Positions 16,433-25,494 are shown, counted from the first letter of the stretch. The stretch: 64,000 nt of DNA from BOG-1184 sp049514575 (GCA_049514575.1 JBEKUX010000001.1:105015-169014); one strand, 5' to 3'. Notes: generated by a model from the letters alone, not told the origin. Numbers and translations are program-made.

Positions 16433-16517
16433 GGAGGATTAGGATAATGGTAATCCGGCGGTCTTGAAAACCGTTGCCCGTAAGGGCTTGGAAGTTCGAG
16501 TCTTCCATCCTCCGCCA
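16433..16517 (+). tRNA. tRNA-Ser (TGA anticodon)
   Basis: The acceptor GGAGGAT pairs with ATCCTCC, followed by G and an encoded CCA. The D-stem is GGAT/ATCC. The anticodon stem GCGGT/ACCGT encloses CTTGAAA, giving anticodon TGA. A long variable arm (GCCCGTAAGGGC) marks a class II tRNA. The T-arm is GGAAG-TTCGAGT-CTTCC. Confidence 0.97.
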
Positions 16518-16525
16518 ATTAAATT

Positions 16526-17983
16526 ATGTATAATTTAAACGATCCCTCGGTTCTATGGGTTTCCCCGAATGCCGGCGACAACGGTAACGGGACTCATGAA
16601 AATCCTTTCGGTGATATCCAGCGCGCGCTTGCTGACGTCAGGCCGGGTGCCACCATCGTGCTCATGGGCGGGGTGTACGGGCGCGATACGACGTTCGATA
16701 TTTCCGGTACGGTCCGGCAACCGATACGGATTGTCGCTGACCGGGGAGCGGAAGTCGAGATCCGTAACGCCTGCTGGTTTTTCTATGATGTGAGCGACTG
16801 CATCGTTTCCGGATTGACCTTCAGGGACGCTCCGTACGGCGCCGTTTCGGTGATCGGCGCCTGTGCGCGCAACCGGTTCGAAAATTTACGGTTTGTTAAT
16901 TGTGGGACTCGCCGGGCGACCTCATGCACGCTTTTTTTCGGCGGGTCGGGCGGCACTTGCAATGTGGTCGAGGGCTGCCGTTTTGAGCGGGCCGCAGAGG
17001 ACGGTACGGCAGCGCGGGATTCCACGATAATGTCCATCGGACTCATGGTCAGCGAAGGCGACAAAGACGGCGGGGAGCCGCTGACGGACCATGTGTTCAG
17101 AAAAAATTATTTTGTCAATTACGATTACGGCATCCTTATCGGCACCGGCGATGCGCCGGCCGGTCAGTACAGCCATATCGTCGAGCAGAACACGGTCGAG
17201 CGGTGCGGCACCGAGGGAATTCTTGTAAAATGCGGCGATACCCTGGTGCGCGGCAACGTGGTGGTGCGGTGCCGGAACCGTTCCATTACCATCGGCGCCG
17301 GCAGCGGCAGCTTTATCGGGTCGAACCGGATCCTCGATTGCGCGAACGGGATCGCCGTCTACGGCGACGGACATACGGTGGCGAACAACTGCATCGTCCG
17401 GTGCGGCGGCGAGGCCATAGGAGTGTGCGGGGCATCGGCCGGTACGGAACTTCGCGCGGCGTCCAATATTATTGTTGAAAACAATACCTGCATCGACAAC
17501 GGTCGAAACCGGAAAAACCATACTGCCCGTGTCATCGGCGTCCGTATCGATCCGGGCACCACGTCCGTTGTCAGGAGGAATCTTTTTTACGGCGAGGGAA
17601 TACCGTGCGCTGGTGCCGGCGCTGCCGTGAACGGCACACGGAAAACCGCGTCGTTAATTATCGAGAACATCTCGTCCGGACAATGCGGGACGGCCGAGGG
17701 CGTGGCAGCCGCAGATGTCGCGTTTGAAAACGGGAAAGATGACGATTTTACCAACACCTCCGGCTACGGCGCCGCAGGATGGGTGCTTACGCCGGATGCG
17801 TTTGATCCACATGGTGACGACATAGACGAGGCGGATGACTACCGCTGCGGACATTGGGAAATTGACGATACGGATGAGGAGCGCGGTGAGCCTGAAGCTG
17901 AAACCGCGAAGTCTGCGGCAGAGGATTTTGAAGGGTTTATGGAGAGGTTTTATTCTGATAAAGTGGAGAGAACGGATAATTGA
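16526..17983 (+). CDS. Right-handed parallel beta-helix protein
   Basis: The 485-residue protein begins with LWVSPNAGDNGNGTHENPF, the usual entry into pectate-lyase-like beta-helices, followed by IQRALADVRPGATIVLMGGVY and many short strands (VSGLTFRD, IVEQNTVERCG, VVRGNVVVRC-like turns). The C-terminal 60 residues are acidic and probably disordered. No signal peptide is visible, and an in-frame stop just upstream rules out an extension, so export is uncertain. The ATG lies only 9 nt after the CCA of tRNA-Ser with no clear ribosome-binding site. Catalytic residues cannot be assigned; carbohydrate binding or cleavage is a family-level inference. Confidence 0.75.
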   Translation: MYNLNDPSVLWVSPNAGDNGNGTHENPFGDIQRALADVRPGATIVLMGGVYGRDTTFDISGTVRQPIRIVADRGAEVEIRNACWFFYDVSDCIVSGLTFRDAPYGAVSVIGACARNRFENLRFVNCGTRRATSCTLFFGGSGGTCNVVEGCRFERAAEDGTAARDSTIMSIGLMVSEGDKDGGEPLTDHVFRKNYFVNYDYGILIGTGDAPAGQYSHIVEQNTVERCGTEGILVKCGDTLVRGNVVVRCRNRSITIGAGSGSFIGSNRILDCANGIAVYGDGHTVANNCIVRCGGEAIGVCGASAGTELRAASNIIVENNTCIDNGRNRKNHTARVIGVRIDPGTTSVVRRNLFYGEGIPCAGAGAAVNGTRKTASLIIENISSGQCGTAEGVAAADVAFENGKDDDFTNTSGYGAAGWVLTPDAFDPHGDDIDEADDYRCGHWEIDDTDEERGEPEAETAKSAAEDFEGFMERFYSDKVERTDN

Positions 17984-18011
17984 CAAAAATGATAAAGTAC
18001 ATATTTTTTTC

Positions 18012-18150
18012 TTGGCTAAAGGCTCCTGCGGAGGGTTTATGGGGTGTTGAAACTAAAGCAAAGGAACAAAGGTGAAATGTTTTTACAGTTGCGTGATGCA
18101 GGCGGATTTTGTAGGGGCGTTCTGCTGAACGCCCTTGACGGCCCTTGAAG
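18012..18150 (+). repeat. Dispersed intergenic repeat (GGCTAAAGGCTCC family), copy 1
   Basis: This block shares ordered segments with 33164-33410: GGCTAAAGGCTCC, GTTGAAAC, TTGCGTGA(T/G)GCAGGC and TTTTGTAGGGGCG. The last leads into an inverted repeat (GGGCGTTC/GAACGCCC here). Spacers differ in length and sequence between copies. Both copies lie directly downstream of a plus-strand gene. The terminal GTAGGGGCG inverted repeat resembles a widespread bacterial REP-like palindrome. Confidence 0.7.
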
Positions 18151-18223
18151 CGAATCGGAAAAGAAGGCGGAAATTGACAAATAAAGGAAAACTAAGTTCA
18201 CAAAAAAACAGGAGCATATAATA

Positions 18224-19186
18224 ATGCGTATTCTTTCCGGAATAAAACCCTCAGGCACCATTCACATCGGCAACTACCTGGGCATGATCAAACCCATGGT
18301 GGACGCGCAGTCGCGGGGCGAGCTGTTCTGCTTTGTCGCCAACCTGCACAGCCTCACGACCCAGTTTGACGGGAAAAAAATGGCCGTCGACACCCGCGCT
18401 GCGATCCTCGACCTGCTCGCGCTCGGCATCGACCCGGACGCTTGCGTGTTCTGGGTGCAGTCGGACGTCCCCGAGGTCGCGGAGCTCACCTGGTACCTGA
18501 ACAACGTCACGGCCGTGGGACTCCTCGAGCGGTGCCACGCCTATAAAGACGCGGTTGCCAAGAACATCCCGGCAAGCAACGGTCTGTTTTCGTACCCGGT
18601 GCTCATGGCGGCCGATATTCTGCTGTATCAGAGCCACCGGGTGCCGGTCGGCAGAGACCAGAAGCAGCATGTGGAGGTGGCGCGGGACATCGCTATCAGG
18701 TTCAACAATACCTACGGCGAAGCATTTATCCTGCCGGAACCGGAGATCGTTGACGAGCTGGCCGTGATCCCCGGCATTGACGGGCAGAAAATGTCGAAAT
18801 CGTACGGTAATACGATCGAGATCTTTGTGGCCGAGAACGCGCTCAAAAAGAAAATAATGAACATCGTCACTGACCCGACGCCGGTCGAGGCGCCAAAGGA
18901 CCCGGGCAAGAGCGTCATCTACGCCCTGTACCGTCTTTTTGCCGATCAGTCAAGGGCTGCCGTAATGACGGAAAAATTCCGGGCTGGGGGCTACGGCTAC
19001 GGCGAGGCGAAAAAGGAACTCTTCGCCACGCTGTGGGAGTATTTCGCACCCTACCGCGCGCGCCGTGACGCGCTCGAAAAAGATCCGGGTGTCGTTGCCG
19101 GGATACGGAAAAAAGGCGCGGAAAAAGCCAGAGGGATCGCCCAGAAAACGCTCGAACGGGTGCGGGAACTCGTCGGGGTGAAATAG
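18224..19186 (+). CDS. trpS: Tryptophanyl-tRNA synthetase
   Basis: The 320-residue class I synthetase charges tRNA-Trp with tryptophan in the cytoplasm. It has the HIGH-type motif TIHIGNYLG (residues 12-20) and KMSKSYGNTI (about 189-198), and PVGRDQKQHVEVARDIA, which is typical of TrpRS. Length agrees with the family. The ATG at 18224 is preceded by CAGGAG at good spacing. It follows the repeat at 18012-18150 and precedes the Rmd-like reductase by 50 bp. Confidence 0.97.
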   Translation: MRILSGIKPSGTIHIGNYLGMIKPMVDAQSRGELFCFVANLHSLTTQFDGKKMAVDTRAAILDLLALGIDPDACVFWVQSDVPEVAELTWYLNNVTAVGLLERCHAYKDAVAKNIPASNGLFSYPVLMAADILLYQSHRVPVGRDQKQHVEVARDIAIRFNNTYGEAFILPEPEIVDELAVIPGIDGQKMSKSYGNTIEIFVAENALKKKIMNIVTDPTPVEAPKDPGKSVIYALYRLFADQSRAAVMTEKFRAGGYGYGEAKKELFATLWEYFAPYRARRDALEKDPGVVAGIRKKGAEKARGIAQKTLERVRELVGVK

Positions 19187-19236
19187 CGCTCCGCCGAGAT
19201 TCCGTTTGCCGCTCTCCCTCATTGTATTTTCTTCCC

Positions 19237-20208
19237 ATGTCCTCCTCAAAGAAAGCGTTCATTACCGGCTGTGCAGGCTTTGCCGGCAAATATCTGGCCG
19301 GATATCTGGCCGGACAGGGATGGCGCGTCTACGGCACCGACCGCTGGCCGTCGTGCGACTGCCGCGACGTTGAATATCACGAAGGCGATATTCTTGACAC
19401 CGCGGCAATCGCGCAGATGCTTTTTTCGATCAGGCCCGAACGCATTTTCCATCTTGCTGGAGTCAGTTTTCCCTCTGACGCCGATAAATCGCCCCGGCAG
19501 GCGCTCGACATCAACATCATGGGGGCGGCCTCGATTCTTGACGCTGCGCACCAGGCGTGCCCGTCCTCCCGGATCCTGCTTGTCGGGTCGTCAAAGCAAT
19601 ACAGCGATGCGGCTGCCGTTGATGCCATTTCGGAAGAAACGCCATGCAGCCCGACCAGTTTCTACGGGATCTCGAAATATGCGGCGGAATGCATCGGCGT
19701 GCAGTTTGTCAGACAGTACGGGATGGACATCCGGTTCACCCGGTCGTTCAACCATACCGGGCCCGGCCAGTCTCCCCGTTTTGTCTGTTCCGACTGGACA
19801 AAACAGGTGGTTGCAATAGAACTCGGGAAAGCGGACGCGCGTGACGCGCGCGTCCGGGTCGGCGATACGGGCCCGGCAATAGATTTCACGGATGTCCGGG
19901 ATGTGGTCCGCGCCTATCACCTGATTCTCGAAAATGGCTGTGCCGGAGAGGCGTATAACGTCTGCAGCGGGAGGGCGGTTCCGCTCAAAGACCTGCTTTC
20001 CGAGATTGTCAGGAAAGCAAGCAGAAAAATCGTCATCGAGCAGGACCATACCCGGGACCGCCTCCATAAAACCGGCGTAAAAACAATCGGCGACCACTCA
20101 AAACTCACCCGTGCCACCGGCTGGCAGCCCGAAATTCCCCTTTCAAAGACGCTCGACGACCTTTACCGCTGGTGGAGTGCGTCACTCTCCCCGGCGGCGG
20201 TAAAATGA
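19237..20208 (+). CDS. NAD(P)-dependent sugar epimerase/reductase, GDP-4-keto-6-deoxymannose reductase-like
   Basis: The 323-residue short-chain dehydrogenase has the glycine-rich cofactor motif ITGCAGFAGKYLA at the N-terminus and a catalytic YGISK (Tyr-x-x-x-Lys). NHTGPGQSPRFVCSDW is characteristic of the GDP-mannose dehydratase/Rmd branch, which makes GDP-6-deoxy sugars for surface polysaccharides. The ATG at 19237 was chosen over an upstream TTG (19222); neither has a strong ribosome-binding site. Substrate assignment is by family resemblance only, and a related dTDP- or GDP-sugar reductase is possible. Confidence 0.8.
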   Translation: MSSSKKAFITGCAGFAGKYLAGYLAGQGWRVYGTDRWPSCDCRDVEYHEGDILDTAAIAQMLFSIRPERIFHLAGVSFPSDADKSPRQALDINIMGAASILDAAHQACPSSRILLVGSSKQYSDAAAVDAISEETPCSPTSFYGISKYAAECIGVQFVRQYGMDIRFTRSFNHTGPGQSPRFVCSDWTKQVVAIELGKADARDARVRVGDTGPAIDFTDVRDVVRAYHLILENGCAGEAYNVCSGRAVPLKDLLSEIVRKASRKIVIEQDHTRDRLHKTGVKTIGDHSKLTRATGWQPEIPLSKTLDDLYRWWSASLSPAAVK

Positions 20209-20250
20209 ACTACCCCGTAGCAAGAAGTATCCGAAAAATGCCTTTCCCCT

Positions 20251-20290
20251 GTCCCCTCTCCGCTGGCGGAGAGGGGTAGAACGAAGTTCG
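20251..20290 (+). repeat. REP-like GC-rich hairpin
   Basis: CCCCTCTCCG and CGGAGAGGGG flank a 4-nt loop and are followed by a GGGGTGAGG-type tail. This form is common as a dispersed intergenic palindrome in bacteria. It may end transcription from the reductase gene, although no T-run follows. The remaining 140 nt up to ahcY hold no motif I recognise. Confidence 0.6.
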
Positions 20291-20428
20291 GGGTGAGGCG
20301 AAAGCCTTTGAGGAATTAAACTCATTGTGATTAAAAACTGCGGAAGAGCATATTGTATTTTTTTGTGCCGAACGGCAGCACATTGATACAGTTACACTTT
20401 TGAGACGCTTATAGAGAAGGAGTCGCTG

Positions 20429-21859
20429 ATGGTACCGCATATTGACTTATGGACAAATTCCCCGTACCAGGTCAAAGACATTTCCCTCGCCGAGTGGGGC
20501 CGCAAAGAGATGGAGATCGCGGAACAGGAGATGCCGGGCCTCATGGCGATCCGCGAGAAATATGCCCCGCAGAAGCCGCTCGCCGGCGTGCGGATTTCCG
20601 GGTCACTGCACATGACGATCCAGACCGCGGTGCTTATCGAAACCCTGCGCCTCCTCGGCGCGTCGGTCAGGTGGGCCTCGTGCAATATCTTTTCGACCCA
20701 GGACCATGCCGCGGCAGCGGTTGCAAAAGCAGGCATTCCGGTGTTTGCCTGGAAAGCCGAGACCCTCGAGGAGTACTGGGCCTGCACGTTCCAGGCGCTC
20801 ATGCATCCGGACGGGAAAGGGCCGCAGCTCATCGTGGACGACGGCGGCGACGCCACGCTCCTGATCCACAAGGGATATCAGCTCGAAAAAGGCGACGCCT
20901 GGGTGAAAACCCCTTCGTCAAACCACGAAGAGCAGGTCATCAAAGACCTGCTTGTCAAGGTGCACGAAAAGAAGCCGAAGGTCTGGCAGGAGGTCGTCAA
21001 GGAGTGGAAGGGCGTCTCGGAAGAGACCACGACCGGCGTGCACAGGCTGTACCAGATGGAAGCGGCCAAGAAACTCCTGGTCCCGGCGATCAACGTCAAT
21101 GACTCGGTCACCAAGTCGAAGTTCGACAATATTTACGGGTGCCGCCACTCCCTGGTGGACGGCATCATGCGCGCCATGGACGTCATGATCGCGGGCAAGG
21201 TGGCGCTCGTGTGCGGTTACGGCGACGTGGGCAAGGGCTCGGCCGAATCGCTGGCCGGCCAGAAGGCGCGGGTGTGGGTCACCGAGATCGACCCGATCTG
21301 CGCGCTGCAGGCGTGCATGGCAGGCTACAAGGTGACCACGGTGGAGGACGCACTCCCGTGTGCGGACATCTACGTGACCACCACGGGCAACTGCGACATC
21401 ATCACCATCGACCACATGGCAAAGATGAAGGACCAGGCGATCGTCTGCAACATCGGCCACTTCGACAACGAAATCCAGGTCGACAAGCTCAACAAATACC
21501 CGGGCATCAAGCACGTCAACATCAAGCCGCAGGTTGACAAATACATTTTCCCGGACGGCCATGCTATCTATCTGCTTGCCGAAGGCCGGCTCGTGAACCT
21601 GGGCTGCGCCACCGGCCACCCGTCGTTCGTGATGTCGAGTTCCTTCACCAACCAGACGCTGGCGCAGATCGACCTGTGGAAAAAGCGCGATTCGTACAAG
21701 GTCGGCGTGTACCGGCTGCCCAAGGACCTCGACGAAGAGGTGGCGCGGCTGCACCTCGCCAAGCTGGGCGCAAAGCTCACGAAGCTTTCAAAGCAGCAGG
21801 CCGACTATATCGGCGTGCCGGTCGAGGGGCCGTACAAACCGGAACACTACAGGTATTAA
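20429..21859 (+). CDS. ahcY: Adenosylhomocysteinase
   Basis: The 476-residue enzyme hydrolyses S-adenosylhomocysteine to adenosine and homocysteine in the methyl cycle. Family blocks include GSLHMTIQTAVLIETL, WASCNIFSTQDHAAAA, the NAD-binding CGYGDVGKGSAESL, and the terminal KLSKQQADYIGVPVEGPYKP followed by YRY. AGAAGGAG precedes the ATG at 20429. The ThyX-like gene starts 5 bp after its stop, so the two form a transcription unit that links methyl transfer with a folate-type reaction. No S-adenosylhomocysteine riboswitch was recognised upstream. Confidence 0.98.
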   Translation: MVPHIDLWTNSPYQVKDISLAEWGRKEMEIAEQEMPGLMAIREKYAPQKPLAGVRISGSLHMTIQTAVLIETLRLLGASVRWASCNIFSTQDHAAAAVAKAGIPVFAWKAETLEEYWACTFQALMHPDGKGPQLIVDDGGDATLLIHKGYQLEKGDAWVKTPSSNHEEQVIKDLLVKVHEKKPKVWQEVVKEWKGVSEETTTGVHRLYQMEAAKKLLVPAINVNDSVTKSKFDNIYGCRHSLVDGIMRAMDVMIAGKVALVCGYGDVGKGSAESLAGQKARVWVTEIDPICALQACMAGYKVTTVEDALPCADIYVTTTGNCDIITIDHMAKMKDQAIVCNIGHFDNEIQVDKLNKYPGIKHVNIKPQVDKYIFPDGHAIYLLAEGRLVNLGCATGHPSFVMSSSFTNQTLAQIDLWKKRDSYKVGVYRLPKDLDEEVARLHLAKLGAKLTKLSKQQADYIGVPVEGPYKPEHYRY

Positions 21860-21864
21860 TAATT

Positions 21865-23220
21865 ATGAAAATACTGGGCCTGGGGATATGTCCTCCTCCT
21901 GGGGCAAAAAGCAACCCTGCCGTCACCCCTGAGCTGCTCGCAAGCTGTCTTGCCCGCTACTCCCGCTCGAACAAGGGCATCGATGCCATACTCGCTTCCA
22001 TCGACTGGAACGATCCGGACAAGTCCGTGGACAGCATCTTCAAGTTCGTGGATTACGGCCACGCGTCCATCGCCGGAATGACCGGCGGCATCGCCATGGT
22101 GATCGACGGGTGCTCCATGTTCCTCGCGTACAAGCTGTTCGAGCTGTCGCCGTACGCCGACGGCCAGGAGTGCAGCACCCGCTACATCAAACTCGACCAA
22201 AGCAGCCTTCCGCAGCCGGACGAACTGGGCATTCCCGCCGCGCTTGCCGGCGAATGGAAGGAGTACCTTTCGCTCGCGTTCGAGCTGTATCAGGAAACGT
22301 ACGAAAAACTTGACAAATTAGCACAGAAGAACCCGCACGTAGTGCGCGTCCCGGCCAACGCATCGCCCAAGGTCGCGGAACGGCTCCGGAAGAACTACGC
22401 GCTCGACCGCAGCCGCTACTTTATCCCGTTCGCGACAAAAACCAATGTCGCGCTTGTCATGACCGCGCGCGGCTGGGCAGACACCATCAGGCAGCTTGAT
22501 TCACTTGGTCTCCTGGAAGCGCACACCTGCGCCGAAGGGCTGCGGGCCGAGCTGCAGAAGTTCGTGCCGAGGCTTGTGAGGCACAGTTTTCCGGACGAGG
22601 CGAGCACGTTTCAGGCACGGCAGATGATTGATGTCGCAACAGATCATATCAGAAACCACGGTGTGCCATCGTGGAAACTCGGCGATGAGGTCGTGGTAAG
22701 CGTTGAAAAAACTCCACCGTCCTTTCTGCCGGAACTGCCGTCCGCGGAAGATGCATTCCGTAATAAAACAAACCGCTACAGCGCCGCAGGCATAAGGGTC
22801 CGGAGGGTCATGGTGCGCGCTGCATGGAACAACATGGCAATCGCCGAGCTGCGCGATCTCAACCGCCACCGCACGGGTTTCAGGTTCAGCCCGCTCGTGC
22901 CGGTCGGGTTTTACCTGCCGCCGGATGTGGACCACGAAAAGCGCGAGGCGCTTTGTGCAAAGAAATCCGCGCTCGTCAAAAAACTGGCTGCCGACAGGGA
23001 CAACGGCGCCGCGTTCGTGTACGGCCTGCTTCTCGGCACCCAGGTGCCGTTCGAGCACTCGACGCACCTTGACAAGTTCATCTACGAGATCGAGCTCCGC
23101 ACCGGCATGGGCGCCCATTTCCGCTACGCCGAGCACCTGGCCGCGGCGAGCAATGAGCTGGTGACCATCATGCCTGAGCTTGCGCCGTTCATCAACGTGG
23201 GAAGCGCTGAACCGGAGTGA
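21865..23220 (+). CDS. Tandem ThyX-like (FAD-dependent thymidylate synthase family) protein
   Basis: The protein has 451 residues, about twice a normal ThyX (220-250). The first half has KFVDYGHASIAGMTG and ECSTRYIKLD, resembling the ThyX histidine and STRY patches, but no RHR. The second half has LNRHRTGFRFSPLVPVG, resembling the ThyX RHR signature without its SxNExSxR continuation. It therefore looks like a fused pseudo-dimer with split or altered active sites. dTMP synthesis is possible but cannot be assumed. The ATG at 21865 overlaps no gene but follows the ahcY stop by 5 bp, so it is co-transcribed with ahcY. Confidence 0.7.
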   Translation: MKILGLGICPPPGAKSNPAVTPELLASCLARYSRSNKGIDAILASIDWNDPDKSVDSIFKFVDYGHASIAGMTGGIAMVIDGCSMFLAYKLFELSPYADGQECSTRYIKLDQSSLPQPDELGIPAALAGEWKEYLSLAFELYQETYEKLDKLAQKNPHVVRVPANASPKVAERLRKNYALDRSRYFIPFATKTNVALVMTARGWADTIRQLDSLGLLEAHTCAEGLRAELQKFVPRLVRHSFPDEASTFQARQMIDVATDHIRNHGVPSWKLGDEVVVSVEKTPPSFLPELPSAEDAFRNKTNRYSAAGIRVRRVMVRAAWNNMAIAELRDLNRHRTGFRFSPLVPVGFYLPPDVDHEKREALCAKKSALVKKLAADRDNGAAFVYGLLLGTQVPFEHSTHLDKFIYEIELRTGMGAHFRYAEHLAAASNELVTIMPELAPFINVGSAEPE

Positions 23221-23233
23221 CCGGCCGTCTCCC

Positions 23234-25426
23234 ATGAAACCCGAACTCCTCGCACCCGCGGGCTCCATCGAAAGTTTCCATGCGGCCATCGATGCCGGCG
23301 CCGACGCGGTATATCTGGGCCTTGGAGATTTCAACGCCCGGCTGCGGGCGAAAAATTTCACCGCCGGAACGCTCTCGTACCTGCTGCCCTTTGCCCATAA
23401 GCACGGCGTAAAGCTTTACGTCACGCTCAATACGCTCATAAAGCAGGCAGAGCTCGGGCCCGTGATCCATACCCTGTACCAGATCGAACAGATCGGCGTC
23501 GACGCGCTGATCGTCGCCGATGCCGGCGTTATTGACATAGCGCACAGGCACTTTCCGCGCATGCGCCTGCATGCCAGCACGCAGATGGCGGTCCATAATT
23601 CCGCCGGGGTCAGGGCGGCCCAAAACCTCGGCCTGCGCCGGGCAGTGCTTTCGCGGGAGCTCACCCTTGAAGAGATAGGTACGATACAAAAGCGGGCGGC
23701 CATCGAGCTGGAAGTGTTCATCCACGGTGCGCTCTGCTACAGCATCTCCGGGCTTTGCCTTGCGTCAAGTTTCCTGGGCGGCTCGAGCGGCAACCGCGGC
23801 CGCTGCACCCAGGTGTGCCGGAGAAAATTTAAAACCGGGACCGGCGCAGCCCAGGGCTTTTTTTCGCCGAACGACCTCTGCGCCTTCGAATGTGTTCCGC
23901 AGCTCATGGCAATGGGTATCGCGGGCCTCAAGATCGAAGGCCGCATGAAATCCGCGGCCTACGTTTTCACGGCCGTCGACGCCTACCGCAGGCTGATTGA
24001 CGGTGAAATCTCCATCGAAAAAGCCAGGGAGCTGTCGGCCCGGGACCTTGCCCGGAAAAAAACCACACTGTTTCTGCTTGGCGCCGCAGGTCAATCCGGC
24101 GTCATTGACGCGGCAACCCGGTCCGGCATCGGAGAATACATAGGTACCGTGGTCGAGGCGGACAAAGACCTTGTTATTGTTACATCGGAAGGCGCATGCG
24201 CAGGAGGCGACCGCATCCGCATACAGCCCGAAAACGGTTTTGAAGGAATTGCCGTTGACCTTCGATCCGCAGTGCACGAAAACGGCCGGCTCCGTCTGCG
24301 GCTCAAAACTGCGGTCGAGTGCAGCGCCGGCGATGCGGTGTTTCTTATCGGCCGTCACGGCGAAGGGGCGCGGTTCGACCGGAAAGGCGTGACCGGCGTG
24401 GAGCCGGTTCATTTCGCCACACGGTGTCCTTTTGTCAGCAAGATCATGCAGGATGTCCTCAGCGATAATAAAGGCGGGGGGCATGGCACATCTTCTCAGA
24501 GCAGCCCTGACAGGATGTTTGAAAATTCAATTTCATCCTTCGGCAGGCTCAGGACGAACGGTAGAAACTCTTTAGTTTCATCAGATTCACCTTCTCATTC
24601 CGCTCGTGGTGAGCTTGTCGAACCCACGAACGGAAATTATTCGAACGCGTCCCGCCGCGACACGCTCTGGATCAAAATCGACACGCTCGGCTGGCTGGAT
24701 CTTGCAGTAAATACCCCTTGTCAACGTCTGGTGTTCGCCGGAGACCGGCACGCAATGGAAACCCTGCTGCATGATGAGGCGAGGCTCAAAATCTGGCGGT
24801 CGCGGCTCTCCATTGCCCTGTCGCCGTTTATACCCGAAACCGAAACCAGCGCCTGGCAGCAGCTGGCCGGCCGATACAAAGCGGCCGGGATCGAAAAGGG
24901 AGTGTGTTCGAACATCGGCCATGCGGAACTGTTTCCTATAGGGTTTGCAATCGTTGCCGACAATTGTTTCGGCTGCCTGAACAGGGCCTCGCTTGCCGCG
25001 CTGGGAAAAAGGGGGTTCGGCGGCGTCATCCGTTCATATGAGGACGATTACCTGAACATCAAGGCTTCGACCGCAGCTGCGGCCCAATCTTCCCCGGGCG
25101 AAATCGTGTGTCTTTTTTCGCATGTCCCACTTTTTATTTCACGGATCCGGCCGGCCCTGCCGCCCGGGACCGTTTGTGTTGATCTCTACGGGAACGGATT
25201 TTTCATTGCCGAAGCCCATGGTCTTTTCTACCTTGTGTCAAAAAAACCCTTCTGCCTCACCCACCGCCGGCAAAAACTTTCGGAAACAGGCATAAATGGT
25301 TTCCTGCTTGATTTGAGCTTTTGTAAACCATCGCCGGACCTCTTGCAGCCGCTCATCAGGTGCTATAAAAACAATACGAGGCTACCGGACAGCGGCCTTT
25401 TCAACTTCAAGGCCGGATTAAAGTGA
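23234..25426 (+). CDS. rlhA: U32 family peptidase-like protein (RlhA type, 23S rRNA hydroxylation)
   Basis: The protein has 730 residues; E. coli RlhA has about 650. The N-terminal U32 domain starts MKPELLAPAGSIESFHAAID and contains the signature EVFIHGALCYSISGLC with further cysteines in GRCTQVCR, the Fe-S ligands of this family. A C-terminal extension of about 300 residues matches the RlhA rather than the TrhP layout. Family members hydroxylate C2501 of 23S rRNA. Between residues about 425 and 470 lies a repeat-derived, low-conservation insert (see 24520-24640) that explains much of the extra length. The ATG at 23234 lies 13 bp after the ThyX-like stop. Confidence 0.85.
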   Translation: MKPELLAPAGSIESFHAAIDAGADAVYLGLGDFNARLRAKNFTAGTLSYLLPFAHKHGVKLYVTLNTLIKQAELGPVIHTLYQIEQIGVDALIVADAGVIDIAHRHFPRMRLHASTQMAVHNSAGVRAAQNLGLRRAVLSRELTLEEIGTIQKRAAIELEVFIHGALCYSISGLCLASSFLGGSSGNRGRCTQVCRRKFKTGTGAAQGFFSPNDLCAFECVPQLMAMGIAGLKIEGRMKSAAYVFTAVDAYRRLIDGEISIEKARELSARDLARKKTTLFLLGAAGQSGVIDAATRSGIGEYIGTVVEADKDLVIVTSEGACAGGDRIRIQPENGFEGIAVDLRSAVHENGRLRLRLKTAVECSAGDAVFLIGRHGEGARFDRKGVTGVEPVHFATRCPFVSKIMQDVLSDNKGGGHGTSSQSSPDRMFENSISSFGRLRTNGRNSLVSSDSPSHSARGELVEPTNGNYSNASRRDTLWIKIDTLGWLDLAVNTPCQRLVFAGDRHAMETLLHDEARLKIWRSRLSIALSPFIPETETSAWQQLAGRYKAAGIEKGVCSNIGHAELFPIGFAIVADNCFGCLNRASLAALGKRGFGGVIRSYEDDYLNIKASTAAAAQSSPGEIVCLFSHVPLFISRIRPALPPGTVCVDLYGNGFFIAEAHGLFYLVSKKPFCLTHRRQKLSETGINGFLLDLSFCKPSPDLLQPLIRCYKNNTRLPDSGLFNFKAGLK
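24520..24640 (+). repeat. In-frame palindromic repeat elements inside rlhA
   Basis: Two dispersed-repeat modules sit in frame. CCTTCGGCAGGCTCAGGACG (24539-24558) encodes SFGRLRTNG, and CGCTCGTGGTGAGCTTGTCG (24602-24621) encodes ARGELVEPTNG. Each is a version of palindromes known from many environmental genomes, where they are normally intergenic. The second module also begins intergenically at about 2247 (CGCTCGTGGTGAGCCTG). The insert carries no stop and keeps the rlhA frame. Confidence 0.8.
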
Positions 25427-25494
25427 TTATTTATTATTTTTAAACGGGCCGAAGGTCTTTCTGCTGTTTATTTTTTTGCGCGCGGGAGGTTTGT

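Noticed and set aside
20209..20428. S-adenosylhomocysteine riboswitch upstream of ahcY
   Set aside because: The region has a REP-like hairpin but none of the conserved core I would expect; no pseudoknot-like arrangement could be drawn.
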